From a virus, in the IMG/VR virus record IMGVR_UViG_3300044825_000829, positions 1-30,621 of that record: 30,621 nt of DNA; one strand, given 5' to 3'. Below are positions 1-7,920 of the stretch, in pieces. The notes under the pieces were generated by a model. That model saw only the letters and a program-made list of their open reading frames with translations. It did not search any database and was not told the DNA's origin. The position numbers were made by a program, and so were the translations under genes. The stretch's first letter is position 1, and each line of letters starts with the position of its first letter.

Positions 1-93
1 CAATCCCGCACAGAATCTCAGAATTTCATGTTTGGGATTTATGTGTTATTTGTGATTTTTTATAACAACAAAAACAAAAAGGAAAAATTGGAC
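1..93 (+). promoter_or_regulatory. AT-rich leader of the late operon
   Basis: The first 93 bases have no credible gene. The A/T-rich part (35-80) contains TTTTTTATAAC and could hold a promoter for the late genes, with TATAAC as -10, but I find no matching -35 at normal spacing. Possibly also part of a packaging site. Confidence 0.35.
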
Positions 94-558
94 ATGCCCG
101 CAGGAAGACCACCGAAGCCGCTAGAACAAAAGCGCAAAACGGGCAGAACGCCGAACACCGATTCGGGTGGGCGCAAACTTCCAGAGATTGCAACAGTCAC
201 AGTTTTGCCAATGGCAACTGCGGTTCCCGAACCGCCAACTGATCTTGGCCTTGAAGGTCGTGACCTTTGGGAAAAAACTTGGAACACCGCGATCACATGG
301 CTTTCACCAATCAGTGACATGAAGCAAGTGGAAAGCACTTGCCGATTGGCTGATGATGTGGCGCTCGCTCGACAGGTTTATCGAACCACGCGAGATGTTG
401 CAGATGGAAAATTGCTTGTATCCTTATCTGATGCATTGCAGAAATCGCTTGCAGTTTTGGGCTTCAATCCTGTGAGCAGATCGCAACTGGGGGTTGCAGA
501 AGTACGGCGGGCAACAGCACTTGAAGAACTCATCCGGCAAAAAGAAAGTCGCCAATAA
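94..558 (+). CDS. terS: Terminase small subunit (P27-like)
   Basis: A 154-residue protein, probably the DNA-recognition subunit of the packaging motor. It opens with MPAGRPPKPLEQKRKTGR, a basic Gly/Arg/Pro-rich lead typical of P27-family small terminases, followed by a largely helical body. It lies directly before the large terminase. I start at the ATG at 94 because an AAAGGA ribosome site (78-83) sits about ten bases upstream; an in-frame opening from 28 would add an unlikely hydrophobic, then Lys/Asn-rich, extension read from the AT-rich leader. The assignment rests on the N-terminal signature and position, since this family is poorly conserved. The last 65 bases overlap the start of the next gene in another frame, indicating translational coupling. 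Confidence 0.8.
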   Translation: MPAGRPPKPLEQKRKTGRTPNTDSGGRKLPEIATVTVLPMATAVPEPPTDLGLEGRDLWEKTWNTAITWLSPISDMKQVESTCRLADDVALARQVYRTTRDVADGKLLVSLSDALQKSLAVLGFNPVSRSQLGVAEVRRATALEELIRQKESRQ

Positions 559-2074
559 AACTTGGCCACCAAGATGGCTCACGCCAGTTTCGGCGGCTGA
601 CCGCAAACGCGGTGATGGTGAGTTATATTCGGCTTTCATTGAAACTGTTTGCCGCGTGACCAAAGATTCGATTGCAGCACCAGCCGGCGAACTGCTTCAA
701 CTGCGCCCATTCCAAACCGAATTGCTGTCGCACTTGTTGGCACGCAGAAGCGATGGAAGATTCAAACATCGCGCCGCCCTTGTTGGGATGGCACGCAAGA
801 ATGGCAAGTCGCAATTGGCAGCCGGTGTTGGTCTTGCTGGTCTAACGCTAGGCGGTCAAGGTTCGGAAATCCTTTCCTGTGCCGCAGATCGTGACCAAGC
901 ACGCATTGTTTTTGGAACAGCCCGCCGCATGGTTGAACTTGATGAAGAACTTTCGCGGATGTTCAAGTTGTATCGGGATGCCATTGAGTTCCCCGAAAAA
1001 GGTTCGGTCTATCGCGTTCTATCCGCTGAGGCTTACACCAAAGAAGGTTTGAACCCTTCGCCCGTCATCATCTTTGATGAAGTTCACGCACAACCAACGC
1101 GGGAACTTTGGGATGTTATGTCGCTCGCAGGTGGCGCTCGCGCCGATTCCCTACTTTTCGGAATTACAACTGCCGGCGTGAAGACAGCCGCCAGCGGTCA
1201 AGATTCGCTTTGTTATTCGTTGTACGAATACGGCAAACGAATTGTCAATGGCGAAATTGATGACCCGTCATTCTTCTTCGCATGGTGGGAACCGGCGAGC
1301 GCCGATGCCAACTTCAAAGACCCACTGGCGTGGGCGGAAGCCAACCCCGGATTCGATGACATCGTGGATGCAGAAGATTTTCACAGCGCAGTTCTGCGAA
1401 CGCCAGAAGCAGAATTCAAAACCAAGCGCATGAACATGTTCGTCAGCACTTCAACTGCTTGGCTTCCAGATGGCGCATGGCAGTCACTTGCCGATCCTTA
1501 TCGGGAACCAGTTCCCGGCGAACAAGTGGTGATGGCATTTGATGGCGCATTCAGCAACGATTCAACGGCGCTGGTTGCATGGATGTTGGGCGGCGAGAAA
1601 CCGCACCTGATGGTTGTTGGATTGTGGGAGCGACCAGAGGATGCCGACAACACATGGCATGTTCCCATTGCTGAAGTCGAACAGACCATCATCAACACAG
1701 CAAGAGATTCACGATTTTCTGTTCGTGAAATAGTCTTTGATCCGGCACGCTGGCAAAGAACCATGATGCTGTTGGATGAAGATGGATTGCCGGTGGTCAG
1801 TTATCCCAACAACGCAGAACGCATGGTTCCGGCAACACAGAAGTTTTTTGAAGCAGTTATGAATCAATCATTCACACATGATGGTGATGAAAGACTTGCG
1901 CGGCACATCGGAAACTGTGTGACAAAGCAATCTTCTCGCGGTGTGATGGTTGCAAAGGCATCTTCCAAACGCAAGGTGGATGCTGCTGTCGCAGCAATCT
2001 TTGGATATGACAGAGCAACACAACCGCAAGAAAAAGCAAAACCCGTTGCAAGATATTTCTCTGTGAGGACATAA
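494..2074 (+). CDS. terL: Terminase large subunit
   Basis: The 526-residue packaging ATPase and nuclease. Visible motifs: Walker A-like GMARKNGKS (residues 98-106), Walker B VIIFDE (191-196) with catalytic Glu196, coupling motif GITTAG (223-228), and the RuvC-like nuclease acidic residues Asp350 (VMAFDG), Asp416 (VFDP) and Asp496 near the C-terminus. These are the hallmarks of the Terminase_1 family, and the length is normal. The start is uncertain: there is no ATG, only TTG at 494 or TTG at 521, both inside the small terminase gene; the conserved domain begins after the TWPPRWL segment, so either would work. The stop overlaps the next gene's ATG (TAATG). Confidence 0.95.
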   Translation: MQKYGGQQHLKNSSGKKKVANKTWPPRWLTPVSAADRKRGDGELYSAFIETVCRVTKDSIAAPAGELLQLRPFQTELLSHLLARRSDGRFKHRAALVGMARKNGKSQLAAGVGLAGLTLGGQGSEILSCAADRDQARIVFGTARRMVELDEELSRMFKLYRDAIEFPEKGSVYRVLSAEAYTKEGLNPSPVIIFDEVHAQPTRELWDVMSLAGGARADSLLFGITTAGVKTAASGQDSLCYSLYEYGKRIVNGEIDDPSFFFAWWEPASADANFKDPLAWAEANPGFDDIVDAEDFHSAVLRTPEAEFKTKRMNMFVSTSTAWLPDGAWQSLADPYREPVPGEQVVMAFDGAFSNDSTALVAWMLGGEKPHLMVVGLWERPEDADNTWHVPIAEVEQTIINTARDSRFSVREIVFDPARWQRTMMLLDEDGLPVVSYPNNAERMVPATQKFFEAVMNQSFTHDGDERLARHIGNCVTKQSSRGVMVAKASSKRKVDAAVAAIFGYDRATQPQEKAKPVARYFSVRT

Positions 2075-2217
2075 TGAAGAAAAGTTGGATTCTCATCGGT
2101 GTTGAAGTGATCGGCCTAGCAATCGCCGGCGCTGGCTTGTTGATGGTTTCGGTTCCTGTTGCCCTCATTGGTCTTGGTGGCTTCATCGTATGGATTGCAG
2201 AAAGAGCAAGTGAATGA
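2074..2217 (+). CDS. 47-residue two-helix membrane peptide
   Basis: A small gene nested between the terminase and portal genes: its ATG overlaps the terminase stop (TAATG) and its TGA overlaps the portal ATG (ATGA), so it is translationally coupled on both sides. The peptide begins MKKSWILIGVEVIG and consists of two hydrophobic stretches (about residues 5-24 and 27-41) separated by a Pro-containing turn, ending in a charged ERASE-type tail. Two-helix hairpin peptides of this size are often holin-like or membrane-anchoring, but the position inside the packaging module is unusual for a holin. Function unknown. The tight overlaps and clean reading frame make it a credible gene. Confidence 0.7.
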   Translation: MKKSWILIGVEVIGLAIAGAGLLMVSVPVALIGLGGFIVWIAERASE

Positions 2218-3884
2218 GCATCTCAAAGTCATTGCGCAAATTAGAAAAGCGCCAAATGAGCGCAAACACCCAATATGTCGAACCGCTGATTCCGGGTCGC
2301 CCTGCTTACACCACGCCAGCCGGCGTTGAAGTCACACCCGACACCGCACTTCGCATGTCGGCGGTGTATGCATGCGTTCGTTTGCTTGGTGACACAATTT
2401 CCTCACTTCCTCTTGGTGCGTATGTTCGGCGTGGTCGCAATCGCATTTCCTATGCAGCCGCCTTTGGCGAACAACCTGTTTGGATAAATAGACCAAACCC
2501 TGAATCAACCCGCTTGGAATTCATTGAGCAAATCATCACATCGCTCAATCTTCATGGCAACGCCTTCATCTTGACTGTTCGGGATGACATGGGCGAAGTG
2601 GTCGAACTTTATGTTCTTCATCCTGATGATGTGACCATCCATCGCAACCTTGATGGTTTGCCGCTGACTTATCTTGTGCGCAATTCATACACCAAAGTTT
2701 CTGAAATCCTTACGCCCAACGACATCTTGCACATCCCAATGTTCCGTCTTCCCGGTCATCTTCTTGGTCTTTCACCAATCGGTGCAGCCCGCATGAGCGT
2801 TGGCGGTGCGATGGCTGCTGAGATATATGCCGCTTCATACTTTGGCAACGCAGCCAATCCCGGCGGTGTCATTGTTTCGCCGAATGAATTGACTGAAGAA
2901 CAAGCAAAAGAGATTGTCACCAACTGGCAGATTGACCACGCTTCGCCATATCGTGCCGGCAAGGTTGGCATTCTCTCTGGCGGCGCTGACTTCCGGCCAT
3001 TGACTATCAATGCACAGGATGCTCAGATGCTTGAAGCCCGCCGATTCGGTGTGGAAGAAATCGCCCGGTTGTTCCGCGTGCCAATTTCACTTCTTGGTCA
3101 TCCCGTTGCTGGTGCGATGTCATTTGCTTCTGTCGAAGCGCAGAACCTTTCTTTTGTTCAGCACTCATTGCGCCCACTACTTGAAAGACTAGAACAAGCA
3201 CTTTCGACTTTGCTTCCTGAACCCGATGGATTCGTGAAGTTCAATCTTGATGCACTATTGCGTGGAACGACCTTGGAGCGTTATGAAGCCTATACAAAAG
3301 GCTTGCGTGAAGGATTCCTTTCGCTCAATGATGTGCGTTCAGTCGAAGACCTTTCACCAATCGGTGAAGCGGGCGATCAATACCGCGTTCCGTTGCAGAA
3401 CATTGATGCATCGGATGCACGCGATGTCGGATTCAATCTTCGGTCTGAGATTGCTGCGCGACTTGTGCAAGTTGGCTATGAGCCAAGCGAAGTTCTTTCT
3501 GCTGTTGGCATTGAGCCAATCAAGCACACAGGAATCCCATCCACACAACTTCAACAGGTTGCGCAGATTGATCCTGCTGACCCTGCTTCAGTTTATGAAG
3601 TCAAGAGCGAGCGCAGCGCACCAAATGTTGATGTTCATGCACCTGAAACCATCATCAACATCCCGAACACCGAAGTTCGGGTGGATGCGCCAGTTCTCAA
3701 TGTAGATGCGCCGGTTCTCAATATGGAAGCACCGCAAGTTCACATGGATGCACCGCAATTCACAGTTGAAGTGGAACCAAATATCGTTCTTCAACAGCCA
3801 TCACCGCGAAAGGTGATTCGCACAGTTGAGCGCGATGAACACAATCGAATTGTTCGAATCATTGAAGAAGAAGTGGAAGGATAA
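2214..3884 (+). CDS. Portal protein (HK97 family)
   Basis: A 556-residue portal protein that forms the dodecameric ring through which DNA enters and leaves the head. The segments TPAGVEVTPDTALRMSAVYACVRLLGDTISSLPLG, PNPESTRLEF, HGNAFILTVRDDMG and RRFGVEEIARLFRVPISLLG are characteristic of phage_portal (PF04860) proteins (parts abbreviated here to their diagnostic cores). The order terminase-portal-protease-capsid supports this. The first ~410 residues cover the portal core. The C-terminal tail is unusual: residues about 467-523 carry beta-type heptad repeats of the form [V/M][D/E]AP plus three residues, encoded by 21-bp units at 3681-3764. The start ATG overlaps the stop of the upstream membrane peptide. 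Confidence 0.95.
   Translation: MSISKSLRKLEKRQMSANTQYVEPLIPGRPAYTTPAGVEVTPDTALRMSAVYACVRLLGDTISSLPLGAYVRRGRNRISYAAAFGEQPVWINRPNPESTRLEFIEQIITSLNLHGNAFILTVRDDMGEVVELYVLHPDDVTIHRNLDGLPLTYLVRNSYTKVSEILTPNDILHIPMFRLPGHLLGLSPIGAARMSVGGAMAAEIYAASYFGNAANPGGVIVSPNELTEEQAKEIVTNWQIDHASPYRAGKVGILSGGADFRPLTINAQDAQMLEARRFGVEEIARLFRVPISLLGHPVAGAMSFASVEAQNLSFVQHSLRPLLERLEQALSTLLPEPDGFVKFNLDALLRGTTLERYEAYTKGLREGFLSLNDVRSVEDLSPIGEAGDQYRVPLQNIDASDARDVGFNLRSEIAARLVQVGYEPSEVLSAVGIEPIKHTGIPSTQLQQVAQIDPADPASVYEVKSERSAPNVDVHAPETIINIPNTEVRVDAPVLNVDAPVLNMEAPQVHMDAPQFTVEVEPNIVLQQPSPRKVIRTVERDEHNRIVRIIEEEVEG
3681..3764 (+). repeat. 21-bp tandem repeat in portal tail
   Basis: Four consecutive in-frame 21-bp units starting at 3681, 3702, 3723 and 3744. 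The first two differ by very few bases; the last two are more diverged. They encode VDAPVLN, VDAPVLN, MEAPQVH and MDAPQFT, with weaker versions upstream. The alternating hydrophobic pattern suggests a beta-strand or beta-helix extension of the portal protein. Confidence 0.85.
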
Positions 3885-3886
3885 AC

Positions 3887-4270
3887 ATGGCAACAGGATT
3901 GAGCGCCTACCTTGCAAACGCGCTTCTTGATTCAGTTGGAAATGCAACAAGTTTTTCCGTTGCAAATGTATATGTGAAACTGCATGTCGGTGATCCCGGC
4001 GCAAATGGCACAGCAAATGCCGCAACAGAAACGACACGAAAGGCTTGCACTTTTGCTGCCGCATCCGGGGGTTCGATTTCATCGGATGCCGATGTGAGTT
4101 GGACAAACATCGCTGGAAGTCAGGATGCCACATTCTTCACCGCTTGGGATAACGCAAGCGCCGGCAATTTCTTGTTCTCAGGAACAATGACTGGCAATGC
4201 CTACACCGCAGGGGATACCTTCACCATTCCATCTGGATCGCTGACCGCATCTTTGACTGTTGCCAGTTAG
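3887..4270 (+). CDS. Small structural protein (head/tail accessory)
   Basis: A 127-residue protein starting MATGLSAYLANALLDSVG and continuing with NVYVKLHVGDPGANGTANA. This pattern (short helix, then a strand with VKLHxGDPGxxGT, then an Ala/Ser/Thr/Gly-rich beta region) recurs in small proteins of the structural modules of many siphophages, variously named tail fibre-like or minor structural protein. It follows the portal gene by two bases and precedes the protease. The role is inferred from the family pattern and location only; it might be a head decoration, head fibre or minor tail component. Confidence 0.6.
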   Translation: MATGLSAYLANALLDSVGNATSFSVANVYVKLHVGDPGANGTANAATETTRKACTFAAASGGSISSDADVSWTNIAGSQDATFFTAWDNASAGNFLFSGTMTGNAYTAGDTFTIPSGSLTASLTVAS

Positions 4271-4279
4271 CAGAAAAGC

Positions 4280-4810
4280 ATGGCTGAATTTCTTCGGTTC
4301 ACGCTTGATGTTTCACCACTTGATTCCACAAGTTATGGACTAGACGGCAATTTTGCTTTCACCGAAGAAGGCGTTGGCACAAGCACTTCCGCGCTGACAG
4401 CAACGGCGAGCGCGATTCGACAGACATTCGCAACAGCCGAAGCATCAGCAAGTTTCACTGCAACAGCCACAGCCACAATCATCAATCCAGAAACCGCAAC
4501 CGCAGTTCTTGGTGGATTGAGTGTGGCGGCAACTTCAATCACCAGCATCACCGCATCAGCCGATGCAATCCTTGGTGGATTGACAGCATCAGCAAATGTT
4601 CTTCCACCGCCAGCACCAAACACCGATGTTCAAACTGGTTTCGTTCAATTCGTTCAACCAAACAAACTGGTTTCACAACAGGAAGTCGAAAAGCCCGTCA
4701 ATGTTGTGACTGCTTCTGCACTTTCCTTCAATGTGTTCAATTCGACATCAACAAGTGTGATTGAATTTTCTATCCTAGAAGAAGACAACGAACTTCTTCT
4801 TCTTATGTAA
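4280..4810 (+). CDS. Ala/Thr-rich low-complexity structural protein
   Basis: A 176-residue protein with no family that I recognise. The N-terminus (MAEFLRFTLDVSPLDSTSYG) is ordered-looking; residues about 35-115 are highly enriched in Ala, Thr and Ser with two imperfect copies of a unit (TAVLGGLSVAATSI and DAILGGLTASANV), then a Pro-rich hinge (PPPAPN) and a C-terminal segment with polar and acidic character ending EEDNELLLLM. It lies between a small structural gene and the capsid protease, ten bases after the former. The composition suits a beta-rich virion surface or scaffold component. The ribosome site (GAAAAG) is weak. Function unknown. Confidence 0.6.
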   Translation: MAEFLRFTLDVSPLDSTSYGLDGNFAFTEEGVGTSTSALTATASAIRQTFATAEASASFTATATATIINPETATAVLGGLSVAATSITSITASADAILGGLTASANVLPPPAPNTDVQTGFVQFVQPNKLVSQQEVEKPVNVVTASALSFNVFNSTSTSVIEFSILEEDNELLLLM

Positions 4811-4820
4811 GGGAAGGTCA

Positions 4821-6368
4821 ATGCCATATTTCATCAGCGACAAGCAAAGTGATTGCAGCGGATGGGCGACTGTCAAAGAAGAATCTGATGGTTCATACAC
4901 AACCATTGGATGTCATGAGAACAAGCAAGATGCGATTGACCAAATGGTTGCAGTTTCTATTGCTGAAGATATGGAACCCGGTGGCGAAGTAAGCAAGCGC
5001 CAAGTGGATTTGACTGTTCCGACCTATATTCGCCAGAACGCACAACGCGGATTGGAATGGGTTCGTGAAGGTTTCGGGGGCGATGGTCTAACCGAAAAGA
5101 CCAAGCGCGAAGCGCGAGAGATGGCAGATGGTTCGGTGAGTGAGAGCAAAGCACGCCGCATGGCTGCATGGTTTGCCCGTCACATGGTTGATCTTGATTC
5201 GCCAGAAGTAGGCGATGAATCAAAGCCAACACCGGGAATGGTTGCGCATGCACTTTGGGGCGGCTACCCAAAGAGCGAGAGCGACAGAGCAATGAAATGG
5301 GCGCAACGCAAGGTTGCCGAATTAGATGCAGAAGCCGCAGATTCAAGGAGCAAACAAGTGGCAAAGAAGATTGAACGCCGCACATTCGCGGTGCAGAACA
5401 TCGAAGCAAGAGCAGCAGAAGATGGAACAATGCGGCTTTCAGGATATGCCGCAGTTTTCAACAACCCATCCGTTCCGCTTCCATTCGTTGAGAAAATCGC
5501 ACCGGGCGCATTTCGCAAAACACTCTCTGAAATGCCAGATGTGCGCTTGCTCATCAATCATGAAGGTCTTCCATTGGCTCGCACCAAAAATGGAACACTC
5601 ACGCTTGAAGAAGATTCGGTTGGTCTTCGCTTTGATGCGATAATCGCCAACACCACAGAGGGGCGCGATTTGTACGCACTTGTTGAGCGTGGCGACCTTG
5701 ATCAAATGAGTTTTGCATTTCGCGTGATTCGTCAAGCATGGAACTCTGATCGCAGCGAGCGAACACTCAAAGAAGTTTCCCTTGCCGATGGCGATGTTTC
5801 TGTCGTCACTTATCCTGCATACCCTGCAACATCGGTGGAAGCCCGCGAACATTTACGCAATGCAATCAAGGCCATGAAGGAAGGTCGAGAAATCACCGGC
5901 GAATCCTTGCTGGTTCTTGAATCAATTTTCAAAGATTTGTCAGAAGGTCATGACTACATCATGAAATCTGTTGAAGTGATGTCACAACTTCTTCAGATGG
6001 ATGCAATGGAAGAAATTGAAGACATCGAAGACATCGAGGAAGAAGATTCCAGAGCAGTTGATGTTGTTGGCGATTTCGTAGAATGGGATTCATCTGGTGG
6101 AACTGCGCGTGGTCGCATTGAGCATGTGATGCGCGAAGGTGTTCTTGGAATCCCAAATTCTGACTTTTCTATCACCGCAGAGGAAGATGACCCCGCAATC
6201 CTGATTCGCGTTTATGAGGAATACAATGGCGGCTGGCGAGCAACAGAAACACTTGTTGGTCACAAGTCATCGGAACTGCGCCCAATTGATCCACTACCTG
6301 AACCAAGCGAAGAAGCATCTCGCAAGATTTCCCTTCGCTACGCGAAAGCCCTACGAAACAAAATCTAG
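4821..6368 (+). CDS. Multidomain capsid maturation protease
   Basis: A 515-residue protein whose centre (about residues 185-345) is an HK97-type prohead protease (PF04586): LSGYAAVFNNPS, IAPGAF, the catalytic-His region LLINHEG (His247) and the catalytic-Ser region DQMSFAF (Ser297). Upstream are two added parts: residues 1-50 (CSGWATVKEE...GCHENKQDAI), resembling a short module common at the N-terminus of phage structural polyproteins, and residues 65-170 with a helical WAxxxA-type domain (ARRMAAWFARH, TPGMVAHALWGG). Downstream, a helical and acidic linker (345-410) leads to a C-terminal domain (415-490: GDFVEWDSSGGTARGRIEHV) resembling a Tudor/SH3-like fold of the hypervirulence-associated (Hva1) type. 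It cleaves capsid protein or scaffold during head maturation; the extra domains may serve as scaffold. Confidence 0.9.
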   Translation: MPYFISDKQSDCSGWATVKEESDGSYTTIGCHENKQDAIDQMVAVSIAEDMEPGGEVSKRQVDLTVPTYIRQNAQRGLEWVREGFGGDGLTEKTKREAREMADGSVSESKARRMAAWFARHMVDLDSPEVGDESKPTPGMVAHALWGGYPKSESDRAMKWAQRKVAELDAEAADSRSKQVAKKIERRTFAVQNIEARAAEDGTMRLSGYAAVFNNPSVPLPFVEKIAPGAFRKTLSEMPDVRLLINHEGLPLARTKNGTLTLEEDSVGLRFDAIIANTTEGRDLYALVERGDLDQMSFAFRVIRQAWNSDRSERTLKEVSLADGDVSVVTYPAYPATSVEAREHLRNAIKAMKEGREITGESLLVLESIFKDLSEGHDYIMKSVEVMSQLLQMDAMEEIEDIEDIEEEDSRAVDVVGDFVEWDSSGGTARGRIEHVMREGVLGIPNSDFSITAEEDDPAILIRVYEEYNGGWRATETLVGHKSSELRPIDPLPEPSEEASRKISLRYAKALRNKI

Positions 6369-6370
6369 TT

Positions 6371-6386
6371 TTCGGCACAAGCCGAA
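6371..6386 (+). promoter_or_regulatory. Small hairpin in capsid gene leader
   Basis: Perfect 6-bp inverted repeat TTCGGC-ACAA-GCCGAA three bases after the protease stop. No T-run follows, so it does not look like an intrinsic terminator; it may be an mRNA processing or stability element in the 106-base gap before the major capsid gene. I see no convincing promoter in the rest of that gap. Confidence 0.45.
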
Positions 6387-6474
6387 TTGAAGCCGGTTGC
6401 TTCCCTGCACCCTTTACGCGCCGCAGGTTGTCGTTGCCACCACTTCATCAAACAATCAATCACAGGAGAAATGA

Positions 6475-7818
6475 ATGTCTTACATCAACAAAGTGATTGA
6501 GCGCCGCGATGCTGTCAAGGCTGAGATGGATGCAATTCTCGATGCAGTTGCAACTGAGAACCGCACCGATCTCACCGCAGACGAAACCGCCAAGTATGAT
6601 GCTTTGGTGGAAGAATCACGCTCGCTCGATTCCAAGATCGAAACCCTGAAGGCACAGGCAGATGCAGATGCAAAGGCTGCTGAAGCCCGCGCCGCTGTTG
6701 CATCCGTTGTGATGCCATCCGCACCTGCTCGCGTAACCCGCGAAGCACGCACCTACACACCACAAGCAACCCATTCATTCGTGAAGGATGCATTCAACGC
6801 TCAATTCCGCAGCGACTTCGCAGCACAAGAGCGCCTTGCACGCCACATGCGTGAGGAATCAATTGAGCGCCGCGATGTCGGAACTGCTCAATTCGAAGGT
6901 CTTGTTGTTCCGCAATATCTCACAGACCTAGCAGCAAGCCTTTCCCGCGCTGGCCGCCCGTTTGCAGATTTCGGAACCACCAAGCACTCACTTCCACCAG
7001 CAGGAATGACCTTGAACATCAGCCGCATGACGACTGGTTCTTCAACTGCTGTTCAGGTAACACAGAACGATGCGGTTTCTGAAACCGATGTTGATGACAC
7101 ACTTTTGACCATCAATGTTCGCACCATCGCAGGTCAGCAGGATATTTCCCGTCAAGCAATTGAGCGCGGAACCGGCATTGACCAATTCGTTGTGAATGAC
7201 CTCATTCGCTCATGGCACACCACTCTCGACAACCAAATCCTCAATGGCGCTGGCACAGCCGGAACCATCAAGGGTCTTCGTTCGTCTGGTGGAAATGCTG
7301 TCACCTTCACCAGCACCGCACCAACAGTTGCGTTGTTGTATCCAAAACTTGCTGATGCATTTCAGCAAATTGAGAGCAACACCTTTGCTCGCCCAACGCA
7401 TGTTGTCATGCACCCACGCCGCCTTGCATTCTTGCTTGCGGCAACTGATACTGCTGGCCGACCACTTGTTGTTCCAGCAGCAAACGGCGCAATGAACGCA
7501 GTTGGAGTTGGAAATGGCGCTGCCGATTACGGAAACAGCGGATACCAACTTCTTGGCCTTCCAATCATCACTGATGCGAATGTTGGAACCACCTATGGAA
7601 CCACCACAAATCAGGATGAAATTTATGTCATTGATGCCCGCGAGAATCACCTCTGGGAGCAACCTGGCTCACCATTCGCATTGACTTTCGATGCAACTGG
7701 CGCTGGTTCCTTGACAATCAAAACTGTCGTTTATGGTTTCGCCGCCTACACCGGCGAGCGTTATCCATTGGCAAACTCAATCATCTCAGGTTCAGGTCTT
7801 TCAGCCCCAACCTTCTAA
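6475..7818 (+). CDS. Major capsid protein (HK97 fold)
   Basis: A 447-residue HK97-type capsid protein (phage_capsid, PF05065). Residues 1-80 form a strongly helical, charged coiled-coil region (KVIERRDAVKAEMDAILDAV, EESRSLDSKIETLKAQ), the delta/scaffold domain normally removed by the protease encoded just upstream. The mature part follows with signature segments GTAQFEGLVVPQYL, DVDDTLLTINVRTIAGQQDISRQAIERG, the THVVMHPRRLAFLL stretch and a C-terminal GFAAYTGERYP. The start is decided by an AGGAG site (6464-6468) six bases before the ATG at 6475; the nearby ATG at 6471 is in another frame. Probably the most abundant virion protein. Confidence 0.95.
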   Translation: MSYINKVIERRDAVKAEMDAILDAVATENRTDLTADETAKYDALVEESRSLDSKIETLKAQADADAKAAEARAAVASVVMPSAPARVTREARTYTPQATHSFVKDAFNAQFRSDFAAQERLARHMREESIERRDVGTAQFEGLVVPQYLTDLAASLSRAGRPFADFGTTKHSLPPAGMTLNISRMTTGSSTAVQVTQNDAVSETDVDDTLLTINVRTIAGQQDISRQAIERGTGIDQFVVNDLIRSWHTTLDNQILNGAGTAGTIKGLRSSGGNAVTFTSTAPTVALLYPKLADAFQQIESNTFARPTHVVMHPRRLAFLLAATDTAGRPLVVPAANGAMNAVGVGNGAADYGNSGYQLLGLPIITDANVGTTYGTTTNQDEIYVIDARENHLWEQPGSPFALTFDATGAGSLTIKTVVYGFAAYTGERYPLANSIISGSGLSAPTF

Positions 7819-7856
7819 TGATTGATAAACTTCTGGCTTCATAGTCAGAAAAAATC

Positions 7857-7900
7857 GGCAAGAGAAGTGACAGATTCCCCCGGCTGTTGCTTCTCTTGCC
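7857..7900 (+). terminator. Strong hairpin after capsid gene
   Basis: A perfect 11-bp inverted repeat, GGCAAGAGAAG (7857-7867) and CTTCTCTTGCC (7890-7900), with a 22-base loop that can itself form an ACAG/CTGT pair. It lies between the capsid and glycosyltransferase genes. The stem is very stable but is followed by CCAAATAATTC rather than a T-run, so it may be a Rho-type or weak terminator, or a 3'-end stabiliser that keeps capsid mRNA in excess. Confidence 0.7.
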
Positions 7901-7920
7901 CCAAATAATTCGGGGGAATT

